This document shows positions 42,524 to 53,357 of a stretch of DNA of 64,000 bases, piece after piece. The position numbers and the translations under genes were made by a program. Below the pieces are notes generated by a model that did not search any database, had not been told where the DNA came from, and was given only the letters and a program-made list of their open reading frames with translations. Numbering within the stretch: position 1 is the stretch's first letter; every line of letters starts with the position of its first letter. This DNA is from Schizochytrium sp. TIO01 (taxonomy: Eukaryota; Sar; Bigyra; Thraustochytrida; Thraustochytriidae), in assembly GCA_004764695.1 (NCBI GenBank), contig SMSO01000006.1, forward strand, positions 600,859-664,858. The letters run 5' to 3'.

Positions 42524-42796
42524 ATGGCTGGATGCGTGGTGTTTGTTCTTCAGGTTTTCGCAACCCGTGGAGGAGCTAAAAGCAAGTGTAAGCAGGAACA
42601 GCAGGTGCCACGATCACGCATGTCTTTGCAGTGTTCACACGAGGCGTTTCTTAGAAGCATGTTTGTTTCTAGCCAATTCTTAAGAGGCCCAGGGGTGTCA
42701 CCACCTGTGCTGCCTGGCTCTGGCTTTCGTTGTTGCTCTGAAAGTGGCAAGTGTTTTCTTAAAGTTGAAAGAAAGATCTTCCTATACACTAATTAA
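42524..42796 (+). CDS. Hypothetical small cysteine-rich protein
   Basis: A 90-codon frame from ATG at 42524, ending TAA, with an AATAAAA-type box about 40 bases upstream. The N-terminus (MAGCVVFVLQVFATRGG) is hydrophobic and could be a short signal sequence. Six cysteines follow the pattern of one in the leader, two isolated, then a C-C-x5-C cluster near the end. A (GAA)n array begins about 45 bases after the stop. A TTCTTCAG at 42554-42561 could instead be a splice acceptor. No family recognised. Confidence 0.25.
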   Translation: MAGCVVFVLQVFATRGGAKSKCKQEQQVPRSRMSLQCSHEAFLRSMFVSSQFLRGPGVSPPVLPGSGFRCCSESGKCFLKVERKIFLYTN

Positions 42797-42826
42797 TATA
42801 GCAATATAATTATAAAAAAAACTTGG

Positions 42827-42876
42827 AAAAAAAAAAAAAGTAGAAGAAGAAGAAGAAGAAGAAGAAGAAGAAGAAA
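42827..42876. repeat. Poly(A) plus (GAA)n array
   Basis: A13 run at 42827-42839 followed by about eleven GAA units. Confidence 0.9.
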
Positions 42877-43175
42877 GTCAAAGTAAAAAGTTGCTGTTTC
42901 TATGCTTGAGCCGGTCTTCGTTCGCTCGCGCCAAATTGAACCGCAGATAAGACATTGATGCATTATCTACCTGAGGAAAGAGTGGGTGATAGGAATACTA
43001 ACCTGTGTACTGACTTTAACTCGCTCGCAACATATCACATTTCGAAGTAGTTTCCGCTAATTCTATTCCCTCGAACTCCACCGCAGTGATCTTCAGCTCC
43101 GTCCCTTTTTCTACGTATGAGACTAAGCGCAAAACAAGGTAAGGCAAAATAGCTCAATCAGTCAAATGACTGAGC

Positions 43176-43217
43176 GAATGAATGAATGAATGAATGAATG
43201 AATGAATGAATGAATGA
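43176..43217. repeat. (GAAT)n microsatellite
   Basis: About ten GAAT units, the same unit as at 24321 and 31137. Confidence 0.93.
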
Positions 43218-43632
43218 GCGAACGAATAGATTAAATTCATTGAAGGCGTGCCGCGAAACTCGCAGCCTGACAATCAGCGGCAGCAGAAGAAGAAGGAAAT
43301 AAGCATCACGTATATATTACTTTTGGTTGTTTCGCAACCTGCAGGTGTTCGCTCAGACCTGTGGCTCTTAGCTGGACTATTTTTTTCAGCCGCTGAGAAA
43401 AGAGGCGCTAACCGTGTCTTTCTTTCCGCTAATCATCAAACTTTGAAGAACTGGCAGTAAAGGAGGAAACTGGAGCATCATTCGGAAGGGTGGCATACGC
43501 GCGTCACTGCCAACTTCCAACTGCGAGCCTCTCATACGCACCGCTGTAATGCCAACAACGTTCTATTCCAAATGATCTTTTCACTTTTCACTTCTTAAAA
43601 ACAAATATTTTTTTTTTTAAAATTAAGAAAGC

Positions 43633-43818
43633 ATGACGGATATGAAAAAAGGTCGTGCGCGGAAACTGAGCTCTATCCTCTGCAATTGTGGTGCTTCAAG
43701 CAGGGCAAATACGAGGGCAAGTCGCCTCTCCCGTGTTCAACTCTCCGCGAATCTCTGCTCAGTCTGTCAATCACTGCACGCCGCTCGAAGCGATTCTCGC
43801 TCTTATGCTTCTCCATAA
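43633..43818 (+). CDS. Hypothetical small basic cysteine-containing protein
   Basis: A 61-codon frame from ATG. It is Arg/Ser-rich with two cysteine pairs, C-x-C at residues 17-19 and C-x2-C at 42-45, which could bind a metal. An overlapping + frame and the reverse strand also read well, so the call is weak. No family recognised. Confidence 0.17.
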   Translation: MTDMKKGRARKLSSILCNCGASSRANTRASRLSRVQLSANLCSVCQSLHAARSDSRSYASP

Positions 43819-44290
43819 TTTATCCGACAAGAACAAGACTAAAAAGTAAAAGTACTTATTTATTTTAATCAAGTAATCAGAACTACTGAAAAATAGGAAC
43901 AACTTCGTAATGATAAGCTCATCCCTCAGATTTCAAATTTCGAGAAACTAGGGCGCCTACTACGCACTACACTAGGAGACCGCGGCCTTCATTCCCGCCC
44001 CTGCTCTTAGCAAGACGCCTTTCGCTTCGCCCTCTTTGTTGTATCTACGCGCGCCTCCTTTCCAAGCTACCTCGACGACCTTTCTCCATGCATGAGTGCA
44101 TCAGCCCATGCATGCGTGGATGCGTGGCTGCGGCGTTCTCGGGTGCTCTCAGGCCGTCCGCTCGAGCGTCTGCCACGCCTCCTCTTCGAGCCGCTCTCTG
44201 CAACGTCACGCTTGAAGCAAAGCTCGCTCACGCCTGCATAGTCTTTGCAGCGCATTCAAAGACGTGGATGGATGGCTAGATAAGATAGAT

Positions 44291-44317
44291 GGATAGATAG
44301 ATAGATAGATAGATAGA
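44291..44317. repeat. (GATA)n microsatellite
   Basis: About seven GATA units. Confidence 0.9.
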
Positions 44318-44910
44318 CAAATGAAAGAAAGGCGAAGCTGTGAAATTGAGCGCCCATCTCCTTCGAAGTGCCCTCCGTTCGAGCTTCTTTCTTCAAGTTT
44401 TCTCTTTCTTTCTTCAAGTTTTCTCTTTCTTGGAGAACTAACCTGTCTGCCGCAACCCCCCACGATCAGAACTCTGCGAACAAGCAACGGCAATGGCGGC
44501 GCCGCTCCAATAAGCGCCGCAGCGCTTTCAGGCGGCGTACGGACGCATACGCAGCACACTTTTGGCGCTCCCTGAATGAGAAAAGGGCGCTGGGATCGTG
44601 AGAAGAGCAGGCGAGAGAACAGAACAACTCTATCTCTCCTTCTCGCTTTGTTCTTGTTATCGCCGGCCTAGATTTATTTTCTATTATATAACAGGCTACT
44701 ATCATATACTTCAAGTTTGCGTTATTTTTCATTTATCAAACGTGTTTGTTTTTGTATTGATTTATTTCTTCATTAAAAAATAAATAAATTAAAAAATAAA
44801 ATATATATATTTGAAATATTTGAAATAATTTAAAAAAAAAAGAGTAACAGGTAGGTAGAGAGAGAGAGAAGAAGTAACAATTCCAAGTTTGGAAAACCCT
44901 TTCCATTTGC

Positions 44911-45206
44911 ATGTCTGACGCGGCGCCTCGATCGACACAAATCGCGGCTGCTGTTGAATTAGTTCTCAGCAACTGGACGCCGCAATTTCCAGGCCACGGT
45001 AAGCACGTCTCTTCCGGAGGATCTTCGTCGAGCTTTCTGCCTCTCTCGCCCGGAAGAGCTCTCGAATCGAGCCGCCACACGGCCCATCCGCCCTCTCTCT
45101 CTCTGCGTGCGCAGATTTTCAAATTTCACAGACATCCTTCAATTGCAGCTCTTTCTTTCTTGTTCTGTTCTGCTTATTTACAGCCGTGGCTATTATAGTT
45201 AGTTAG
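44911..45206 (+). CDS. Candidate two-exon tail-anchored small membrane protein
   Basis: Exon 1 is 44911-44998 (ATG), ending at a consensus donor G|GTAAGC. Exon 2 is 45115-45206, entered after a CT-rich tract and GTGCGCAG. The 116-nt intron is phase 1. Joining gives 59 residues, with a soluble half holding an Ala/Val/Leu helix and a final stretch of about 18 hydrophobic residues (SFFLVLFCLFTAVAIIVS) right at the stop, the layout of a tail-anchored protein. Agreement of donor, pyrimidine tract, acceptor and hydrophobic tail supports it. No homologue is recognised, and unspliced reads also exist. Confidence 0.33.
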
Positions 45207-46030
45207 TATGCGCTCCCTCCTCCGTTCTCTTCTCTCGTTTTGTCTCGCCGTTCTCTGCCCGCCAGGGACTTCTAGGAGATAACGCTAGCAACCCCGCATA
45301 AGAGGTGCTCGAAGAAAGTGCTTTCGCGCCATCCCGAAACCGAAAGAACGAGGCTTTGGAACGGGAGGCCTATCTGGGCGCTAAGCACTGCTAGCCTACC
45401 TAGTTCTCAAATTCAAATTCTTCAGGGTGTCATTCGACCGATATACAGAGAGGGTGGAGCGTGAAGAACCCAAATTCGACGCAAGGGAACGCACGGGATT
45501 TCAATTCCTGCTCAAAGCCGGGCGTCGTGTGTGGAATTCGGCCGCGGCACGAGGCGCTTTGGAGGCGGTTTTGTCCGCTGCGGAGAAGAATCGATCCATT
45601 TCACAATTACAGAACCAGCGAATCGATCTGCGGCAGGGACTGCTTCTTCTTCGCTGCCGCCTACCTACTATAAACACAGAAGGCGGTGACGAGCCCTCCA
45701 GATCGAGCACTTTCGAGGTCTTCCGTTCTCTGCGCTGCCGTGCTTTCTTCCTTTCAAGCGGCAGATAGCAGTAGGTAGCTGACACCTACGGCCTGCTCGT
45801 CACTACCACTTTTAGTTTCATTTTAAACGGAGAATATATATATAGTTATAAAAACAAAAACAAATGTAAGAACAAGCAAGAAAGAGGATTCAAAGGCAAG
45901 AGCCAAACGCAATACCGACTAAGAGTGATTGCTGTAGGAAGCACCTTTGGGAAAGGTTTTGGTTCATTTCATGTGACAACCAATCTTTGTTTTGCTTTAT
46001 ATTATTTTATTATATTTTATGTTATTTTGT

Positions 46031-46510
46031 TTAAAAAAAATAGGTTATAACAAATGAAGCACTAAGAAGAGAGAACACGCATCGTTCGAGCGCTTCGCAG
46101 ATTCTGAGCAGCTTGCCATGATCATGCGCGGCCCAGAGAACGGCACGGAGGTGGCAGCCGTTCTCCGTATAACACTGGCAAGTGACGATCCAACGGCGTG
46201 AGCTCTGCTTCTGAGGATACCGACGCCACGGCTTCACTAGTCCATCCGGTGACTTCTCTCGTATTTCCATCAATCGATCTCTGCAGTTGAAAAAATCCTC
46301 ACAACTTGAAGTCGGTACTGTAAATATCTTCTTTTGATAATTTCCGACAACTCCAACGCACATCGCAGTTGGAAAAAATTGCGCAGGCTTGGGCTCCGTT
46401 TGGTGAGGAGTTGCTTCACCATCGTGGCATCCATACGAGCAGGATGAGCGAAGATCGCCCACCGTCGAAACAAGGATTGCTCCCCTGTAAAAAGCGAGAG
46501 CCGCATCCAA
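46031..46510 (-). CDS. Possible WRKY/FLYWCH-like zinc-finger protein (partial)
   Basis: The frame is open for about 185 codons; 159 codons are given from a TTG at 46510, and no ATG is near, so the 5' end is unknown and may lie in another exon. Near residues 88-130 it carries DG-x4-WRRYPQK, resembling the WRKYGQK heptad, then R-x-W-x3-C-x7-C with GCHLR after it, close to the GCxxR of WRKY and the WxC...GC of FLYWCH domains. A final cysteine lies 24 residues after GC, near the spacing of C2HC WRKY fingers, but the histidine before it is an arginine. Earlier cysteines (about eight overall) add to a metal-binding look. It may be a decayed transposase-associated finger, a real gene or chance. Confidence 0.28.
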   Translation of the reverse strand: MDAALAFYRGAILVSTVGDLRSSCSYGCHDGEATPHQTEPKPAQFFPTAMCVGVVGNYQKKIFTVPTSSCEDFFNCRDRLMEIREKSPDGLVKPWRRYPQKQSSRRWIVTCQCYTENGCHLRAVLWAAHDHGKLLRICEALERCVFSLLSASFVITYFF

Positions 46511-47082
46511 AATGGCCTCGCCGTTAAAACACGACGTTCTGACGTACCTACCTACCTACCCATGTGCCTGATGTTAACCAGCTGCGATAGAATAAATTGT
46601 ACGAGTGGCATACGTACGCGCGGAGTCGCATACCTCTGCATTTAGGTGTCATGAATCTCGCGAATCGAGAACTCCGCCCAAGTCAACGTAGATTTATTTC
46701 TCCAACGGAACTGGACTTGGACTTGGATTTAGGCTGGACTTGAGCCTTAACTTTTAGTTTGCGCTAGGCGGGCAATCGATCTGCCGCGGCATTTCAAGTC
46801 CGCATTCGGCATCATGTTCTTCAAAACCTGTAGCCTGATGATTGATTGATTTCCTTGCTCAATTAATTTCTATTTTATTTCTTTAATTTAAAAAAAAAAA
46901 AAAAAGAGAAGAAAAAAGTAAAAGTAAATTAGTCAATAAAAAATTCTTTCGAAGTAGGTACCAATTTCCGATTTCTCGTAAGTTTCTAGCTACGATAAAC
47001 TCTTCCGAAGCTTGCGACTCTCTTCCAGCATGATGGAGGAGGGCTCGTCAGAGCAGCTGGGTCCTTGAGGCCAATCTGATTT

Positions 47083-47340
47083 ATGCCGCTGCTTTTGGCT
47101 TATCAGGGCTCTCAGACTTGCACCCCTCCCGCAGAGACGGCTGAAGACTGTACCTACTCCATTAGTAGGCAGAACGGGGCTTGCTTCTTTCTAGAGGCGG
47201 ATCTAACTCTCTATGTATCTATGGCTTCAAAATGTTCTGTGGAAATCAGGCCTGACTCGATCACTCAGCCATTCATTGAAAACTCGAGGACGTGGCACCT
47301 CGCTGCAAAAGTAGGCATGTGCTCAGGGCCGACGAGTTGA
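47083..47340 (+). CDS. Hypothetical small cysteine-containing protein
   Basis: An 85-codon frame from ATG to TGA with balanced amino acid use and five spaced cysteines (residues 13, 23, 34, 50, 80). A TATCAG after six codons could be a splice acceptor, so the ATG is uncertain. No competing reverse frame of this length exists. No family recognised. Confidence 0.25.
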   Translation: MPLLLAYQGSQTCTPPAETAEDCTYSISRQNGACFFLEADLTLYVSMASKCSVEIRPDSITQPFIENSRTWHLAAKVGMCSGPTS

Positions 47341-47619
47341 GCTTTGGAAAGCAGTACAGAATCACCGCTATCATGCGGACTTGCTCAAGAACTTCCGAGC
47401 GGAATTCTTGAAGCCTTGAAGAATTTCATGAGCGAAGGAGAAAGAACTTGAAGAGAACCTTTTCTCTTTAATTTGCTTTTTATAAATTTGTTTTTAAATT
47501 GCCACGGGGAAGAAATATGAATATTGAAAACACACACTCCAGGGGCAGATCCAACATTCGCCACGTATGTCTCTCACCCTTTGGTAACTAACTAACTAAC
47601 TAAGTAACTAACTAACCAG

Positions 47620-47733
47620 GAGCTGTCACTTACTTTTGGTTTCCGCCTCGAACTAGTCACTCCGTGCAATCGTGCGTGTGATGCTAAGAAAAGGCCCCTC
47701 TTATTTGCTGCCCTTCTCCATCGCATTTCATGA
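47620..47733 (+). CDS. Candidate terminal exon of an unknown gene
   Basis: A 37-codon frame follows a CTAACCAG acceptor. Upstream, a GTATGT donor at 47565 defines a 55-nt interval containing repeated CTAA, a usable branch-point tract. Across the join the frame stays open in phase 0. Predicted residues are well mixed (HELSLTFGFRLELVTP at the junction). The intron would be shorter than the 68-110 nt introns of the LRR gene. Its upstream exons are not identified. Confidence 0.2.
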   Translation, partial: ELSLTFGFRLELVTPCNRACDAKKRPLLFAALLHRIS

Positions 47734-48684
47734 ACCGCGCCGCGTATCAGAGTTCTTGAATTCTGCCTGCATCGTCAGCAGAAGATTTAGAAAGCTGCTC
47801 ATTTTTTCCCTACTTGAAAACATTGCTTTGAAAATAGTAAACCAAGCAAGAAGAAGACAGTACTACAAACATATGATTTCCAAACTTTAATAATATTTAA
47901 TGATAAATAAAATTATGTCATATGTATACAGTATATAAAGAAAAGGGATGTCTTAGAGGGTAGTAATGATAAATTGTATGTATGACTAGGAGAAAGAAAG
48001 AACAGCAGCCCACTCTGTCAGTCAGTCAGTCCTCCCTCGATCCTCATTGGATACGGAATGGCTGTGGCTGCGGCCCCAATCCAAACCTATCCAAGCCGAG
48101 CCAAGGCATCTCGCAGCAGCGCCTTCTGCGCCCTGGAGTGGGCTTCTCCCGCCTCTTCCACAGCTTTCGACCGTTTTGGCTAAACTCATCAACGGAGCTG
48201 GCTAGCTAGCTAGCTAGCTATTCGATTGTTCTTCTTTTTTAATTCTTAACTTTTGTTCGAAATCCCAGTCAAAACTAATCGCAATGCTCTCGTGAACGCG
48301 CTCGAGGCCGGCGGCCAGCGGCCCAGGTGCTGCCTCAATACGGCAGCCGGGCTTCGCTGCCCTTGCTCCAAGTTCTGTGAGGCCGCCAACAACTTGAGCG
48401 AGAGCGAAAGCGAAAGCGAAAGCTAAAGCAGCAGTTTGCCGCTGAGAACGGAACACCACGGAAAGAACGGAACGTCGAGAGAACACGCAGAACAGTTGAA
48501 AAACCCTGACGAAGTCTGCTTTCGCCTGCCTCGAAGAAGCATGTAAACCCGGCGACCTTCTGCTGTCGGCAGCCTTTGAAGGCCGCTGCGTGCGAAGCCA
48601 GGCGAAGCCAAGCCATAAGATCTGGCAATGTGAATGAATTGAGGAACTAGCTAGCTAGAAAACAAAATGAGCGGCGCCTATCGC

Positions 48685-48685
<1 letters not shown>

Positions 48686-48759
<74 letters not shown>
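48686..48759. repeat. (GATT)n microsatellite, about 18 copies
   Basis: Pure GATT array. The reverse-strand Ile-Asn-Gln-Ser frame through it is an artefact. Confidence 0.96.
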
Positions 48760-49591
48760 CAATATCTTTGTTTGCGTTTCGTGTGAAAGAAATAAAAGTA
48801 AATGGAAATGCGTGCAGCTAAGTAAGTGAGTGTTCTTCGTGCTGCTGATGCTTGCTTGCTTGCTTTCGGATCCCAGACTCGCCTGCCTGATGACGAGCCC
48901 TCGCGTCAAGAACTCCAATAGCGACGCCGAAAACGCGGGCTCTAGCGACGCGCCTCGCGTAGACCTCGCTTGCTTGCTTACTTAGGCGGCACGACGCGAC
49001 AGCCTCTCTCTGAGAATATGGATGGATTCCAATTCCTCCTCCAGAATTTAACTTTCTTTCTCCGTTTTCTACTATTTTCTTATTTTAAACAATAGTTTTT
49101 AAAATTAAGAATATTAATAATTAAGAATAGAAGTGCTGTTATTATCAAATCATAAGGTGAAAGATTCGAGGATGGCGTCCAACTATGGGTCCTATCTATC
49201 GACTCTATGGCGCAACAATGGGCAGATGAATAAATAATAAAAGAGTTCTACGATGATTGTGATTGTTATTTGATGCATATTTTTTTTTATAAAAAGATTT
49301 GGACAGGAGATATGATGGCAACGATCAAGCGATCGAATGAAAAGCGTGCACAAGGAAGGAAGGCCTTGTGATGGCAACTCGGCCTCTCAACAGCTGATTG
49401 ATGAAAAGAAAGCCTTTGGTGACTCGTCAAGACTTACGATCGCCAACGCCATTCCGCGCGAAGGTCGTCCTTTTTATCATAAAACGACGCAGGCGCACAG
49501 AGCACACACACAAAAAAAGTAGGAGGTATGCATGTATCTTTGTATGTGCGTGTGGATGGATGTGTGTTGCATAGGTGGCATTTTCGATTCT

Positions 49592-49617
49592 TGATTGATT
49601 GATTGATTGATTGATTG
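49592..49617. repeat. (GATT)n microsatellite
   Basis: About six GATT units. Confidence 0.9.
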
Positions 49618-49892
49618 GTTTACTATAAAGAGGGCGCGATATTGAAGATCTAAGCAGAGATTTCGAAGACTGGAATGAAGTAATTGATTGATTGTCTGAT
49701 CAGCTTTGCTTTACAAAGCTAGAAATAGCGCCGCTGCATTGATCGTAATACGCGCAACAGATGGTTTGTTCTCTTGTTCGCAGCGATCCAGTTAAAATAA
49801 CTAGAGGGGCTTGAGACTCTGAGAGAGCGCCGAGTTCTGAAGGGACAGGCACTGACTGCTGTCGCTCGCATCGATGGGCAGTGCAGAAGAAG

Positions 49893-49924
<32 letters not shown>
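49893..49924. repeat. (GCTT)n microsatellite
   Basis: Eight GCTT units. Confidence 0.92.
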
Positions 49925-50156
49925 TCTTTGCTGCGCTTTGTAACGGGATTTCAAAGAACAGCCTGCATGCTCTCTAGTCCCTACCTATGCGCCTGCTACC
50001 CGGCGATCTCAGTAGTAATTCTTCGAAGGAACGGAACACGGAACAGCGTCCCTTGTCTCTGGATCAGTAGAACACCGACAGGGTTTACTATGTGTTCCAA
50101 AGCTATGATCTTCACGTGCATTTGAACAGAACGAAGGAACAGCCAGCCGTGGAATT

Positions 50157-50204
50157 GATTGATTGATTGATTGATTGGAGTTGACTGGAGTTGACTGGAG
50201 TTGA
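50157..50204. repeat. (GATT)5 followed by three GGAGTTGACT 10-mers
   Basis: Two adjacent short tandem arrays; the last 10-mer ends in TGATT. Confidence 0.88.
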
Positions 50205-50620
50205 TTAAAGTGGCTGCAGCGCCTCGTCCACGGAGCGATAGGAAGCGGAGTCGAGGCTTCAGCGCAGAGCCTAAGGCGACGCGAAGGGATGATTGTGAAG
50301 TCTGGAGGCCAGTTTTTGGCTGCTCGAAAGGACTGAGATGCAGAGGCACCTGTAATCCCGGTTTCTTTCTTTTCTCATAATTCTTAGTCAATTATAATTT
50401 TAATCAAGTTAAAAGAAGGAGAAAGGAGGCTTCTAGGATTTGTTGAATCAAATCAAAACTATTTTTAAAAGATGAAAATGAAATGAAAATGAAAATGAAA
50501 ATCGATGGGACTTACTGAGAGCGTGCGTGCGATGCCTCGTCACCGTCCCCGATCTTCTCTCCTTTTCTCTCTTTCTTTCGTTGGGCGATAAAGAAATCTT
50601 TTATTCTTAGACACAAAACA

Positions 50621-50622
<2 letters not shown>

Positions 50623-50651
<29 letters not shown>
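50623..50651. repeat. (CT)n microsatellite
   Basis: About fourteen CT units. Confidence 0.93.
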
Positions 50652-50655
<4 letters not shown>

Positions 50656-51842
50656 CTCTCTCGCTTAGTGGAAAGCGAGGAAGGAAGGAAGGAAAGAAAG
50701 GAGGAAGGCGCGCCTAGAACCCTCAGCCTGGAAGAAAGAGACGCGGCTTTGCCTTGTTTATTCCTTAGAGCGCGTGTTTTGGGGCGATCGATTCGGCCAT
50801 TCTGCAGGAAAAAACAAACACACAAGCGAGAGGAGGAGGAGGAGGAGGATCGATTGCTCTTGTTCTTTCATCTCCCATGATTTCAATTTTGGAATTTTTA
50901 AAATTACACAGATAGATGATATACATTCTTCATTTCGCTGTTCTCTGTACTCTGCAGACTGGTTTGCGAAGTTTACATTTATAATTTAATTAATTTAATT
51001 TAATCTTTAAGTAACAACAATAATAACAATAATAACAATAATAATAATCAAAGCTGGAGATTTTTTAAATTAATTTTTTGTGGATTTATCCAGTGGAACC
51101 AGACAGTTTCGATTATTAAAAGGCCGTCGGGGCTTCGAGCACTCGGGCCGCTTGCGTTTGCGAGGGCGTCAATAAGGGGGCGAGTGAGGCGCCTCGCGTG
51201 TAACAAGGCTTAGGTAGTGGCGGTGAGCACTAAAATCATGAGCTCTAGCCATCATTCAAGGAAAGCATTTTTTTTAATATTTTTTTTTTAATATATTTGA
51301 TTTTATAAAAATAATAATTGAATTTAAATAAACTTTACGAAGCAGTAGGAATATAAATGTTTGGAAAAAGAGTGAAAGAAACGAAATGTTATTTCTGTTT
51401 TTCCCATCACTTCTATCTACTCTAAGGCTACTGAGGAGAAAGTTAGTTTGAACACTATGTATCACTCACTTCCTATTAGTGCTATGCATTAGCAGAGCTA
51501 GAGAAAGAAATCCAAAAGAAAAGAAAAGGAAGGAAGGATTCACTTTGAACAAGAACAACTTGAGAAGAAAACCGCATAACGCCTAGTGTTTTAGGTATAT
51601 AGAGCTTAGAAGCGGCTCAGTTGAAAGCTTGCAAAATGCAGAATAAGGAGCAGAAGTCGAGCTGCGAAAGCAGCAGACCCGAAACTCGTTTCGAAGAAGA
51701 TCAACCAAACCCGAAACCTCTATTTGCCAGCCGACTTGCTTGCAGTTGGCCTGTAGACTCTGAGTCGTCGACGTTGCACCGTCGCCGTATCTTCTTTATC
51801 TATCTATTTTTATCTATCTAATCTATATCTATCCGTCGCAAG

Positions 51843-53357
51843 ATGACCAAGTACGTGGGCAGCATCGACCAGGGTACCACGAGTACCCGCTTCATCATCT
51901 TCAACGATGAGGGCAACATCGTGAGCGATGCTCAGTACGAGCATGAGCAGATCATGCCTCAGGAGGGTTGGGTTGAGCACAACCCCATGGAAATCTGGGA
52001 GAACACTGTTAAGTGCATTCAGGAGTCCCTCGAAAAGGCCAATCTTCAGGGCTCTGATTTGGCCTCGATCGGTATCACCAACCAGCGTGAGACCACTGTG
52101 GTCTGGAGCAAGTCCACCGGTAAGCCTCTGCACAATGCCATCGTCTGGATGGACATGCGTTCCCAGACTTTCTGTGACAAGCTCTCTGCCAAGGTCGGCG
52201 GCCGCGACGCCCTCCAGGAGAAGACTGGTCTCCCGATCGTCCCTTACTTTGCCGGCACCAAGCTCAAGTGGCTCATCAACAACGTCGAGGTCGTTGGCCA
52301 GGCTGTCAAGGATGGTGATGCTCTCTTCGGTACCATCGACACCTGGCTCCTCTGGAACCTTTCTGGAGGCACTCAGCACCTCACTGATGTCACCAACGCC
52401 TCCAGAACTCTGCTCATGGACATCAAGACTCTCCAGTGGGACGAGGAGCTTCTCGAGATCTTTGAGCTCCCCCGCGCTGTCCTCCCTGACATCGTCCCTT
52501 CCTCTGGCAAGATGTTCGACGTAGCCGAGCCCGAGATCATCAAGGGCGTGCCCGTCGCAGGTGTTCTTGGAGACCAGCAGGCTGCCCTCTTTGGACAGAC
52601 TTGCTTTCGCCCTGGTGACGCCAAGAATACCTACGGTACTGGATGCTTTCTGCTCCTCAACACCGGAGAGCAGCCTGTTCTCTCCACCCACGGTCTTCTT
52701 ACCACTGTCGGATACCAGATTGAGGGCCAGGCTCCTATCTACGCCCTTGAGGGATCCGTCGCCATTGGTGGAGCTCTTGTCCAGTGGCTCCGCGACAACC
52801 TCTGCCTTATCAAGAACGCTCCTGAAGTCGAGGAGCTCGCAAACTCTGTGCCCAACTCTGGTGGCATCTACTTCGTGCCTGCCTTTTCTGGACTCTACGC
52901 CCCGTACTGGCGCGATGATGCCCGTGGTGTCATTGTCGGTATGACCCGTTTCACCAACAGAGGTCACTTGGCCCGTGCCACTCTTGAGGCTGTCTCCTAC
53001 CAGTCATGCGACATGTTCGAGGCCATGGAGAAGGACTCCAAGGTCAAGCTCAAGAGCCTCCGCGTCGATGGTGGCATGGTTGAGAACGGAACCCTCATGC
53101 AGTTCCAGGCTGACATGCTCGATACCCCTGTCGTCCGTCCCAAGATCTCTGAGACCACCGCTCTCGGAGCTGCCTATGCTGCCGGTCTTGCCGTTGGCGT
53201 GTGGCCCAGCCTCGAGGCCCTTCAGGAGAAGTGGGCTGTTGAGAAGTCATGGGAGCCCAAGATGACCAAGGAGGTTCGCGAGCAGAAGATGCTCGGCTGG
53301 AGCAAGGCCATCCAGCGCACCTACGGCTGGATCGACGACGACAACCAGCAGCAGTAA
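51843..53357 (+). CDS. Glycerol kinase
   Basis: A 504-residue protein from ATG (AAGATGA), the length of bacterial GlpK and slightly shorter than human GK. It transfers phosphate from ATP to glycerol, giving glycerol 3-phosphate for glycerolipid synthesis or glycolysis. The FGGY fold is complete. Phosphate-binding DQGTTSTR lies at residues 9-16, followed by NPMEIW, GITNQRET and VWMDMR. The C-terminal half carries GDQQAALFGQ, YGTGCF, the PAFSGLYAPYW substrate element, RVDGGMVENG and ALGAAYAAGLAVG. No targeting presequence or membrane anchor is visible, so it is probably cytosolic. Codon choice is strongly biased to CTC, GTC, AAG and GAG, far more than neighbouring genes except ATP synthase d, pointing to high expression. 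The bias leaves a 385-codon antisense shadow frame. A stem-loop follows 38 bases after the stop. Confidence 0.96.
   Translation: MTKYVGSIDQGTTSTRFIIFNDEGNIVSDAQYEHEQIMPQEGWVEHNPMEIWENTVKCIQESLEKANLQGSDLASIGITNQRETTVVWSKSTGKPLHNAIVWMDMRSQTFCDKLSAKVGGRDALQEKTGLPIVPYFAGTKLKWLINNVEVVGQAVKDGDALFGTIDTWLLWNLSGGTQHLTDVTNASRTLLMDIKTLQWDEELLEIFELPRAVLPDIVPSSGKMFDVAEPEIIKGVPVAGVLGDQQAALFGQTCFRPGDAKNTYGTGCFLLLNTGEQPVLSTHGLLTTVGYQIEGQAPIYALEGSVAIGGALVQWLRDNLCLIKNAPEVEELANSVPNSGGIYFVPAFSGLYAPYWRDDARGVIVGMTRFTNRGHLARATLEAVSYQSCDMFEAMEKDSKVKLKSLRVDGGMVENGTLMQFQADMLDTPVVRPKISETTALGAAYAAGLAVGVWPSLEALQEKWAVEKSWEPKMTKEVREQKMLGWSKAIQRTYGWIDDDNQQQ

Larger units (their letters stand above)
41901..51842. other. 10-kb microsatellite-rich stretch with small candidate genes
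   Basis: GC-richer islands of 150-400 bases alternate with AT-rich DNA and tetranucleotide arrays. Several islands carry GT...AG intervals with branch-point-like CTAAC sequences (for example near 44432 and 47612), suggesting small intron-containing genes. None has a secure homologue. The better candidates are listed separately. Islands at about 42130-42350, 44070-44600, 45430-45780, 47980-48640 and 50220-50390 remain unresolved because more than one frame reads well. Confidence 0.4.

Noticed and set aside
51810-52967. 385-codon frame antisense to glycerol kinase
   Set aside because: It mirrors the strong third-position bias of glycerol kinase and has no recognisable domain; the sense protein is unmistakable.
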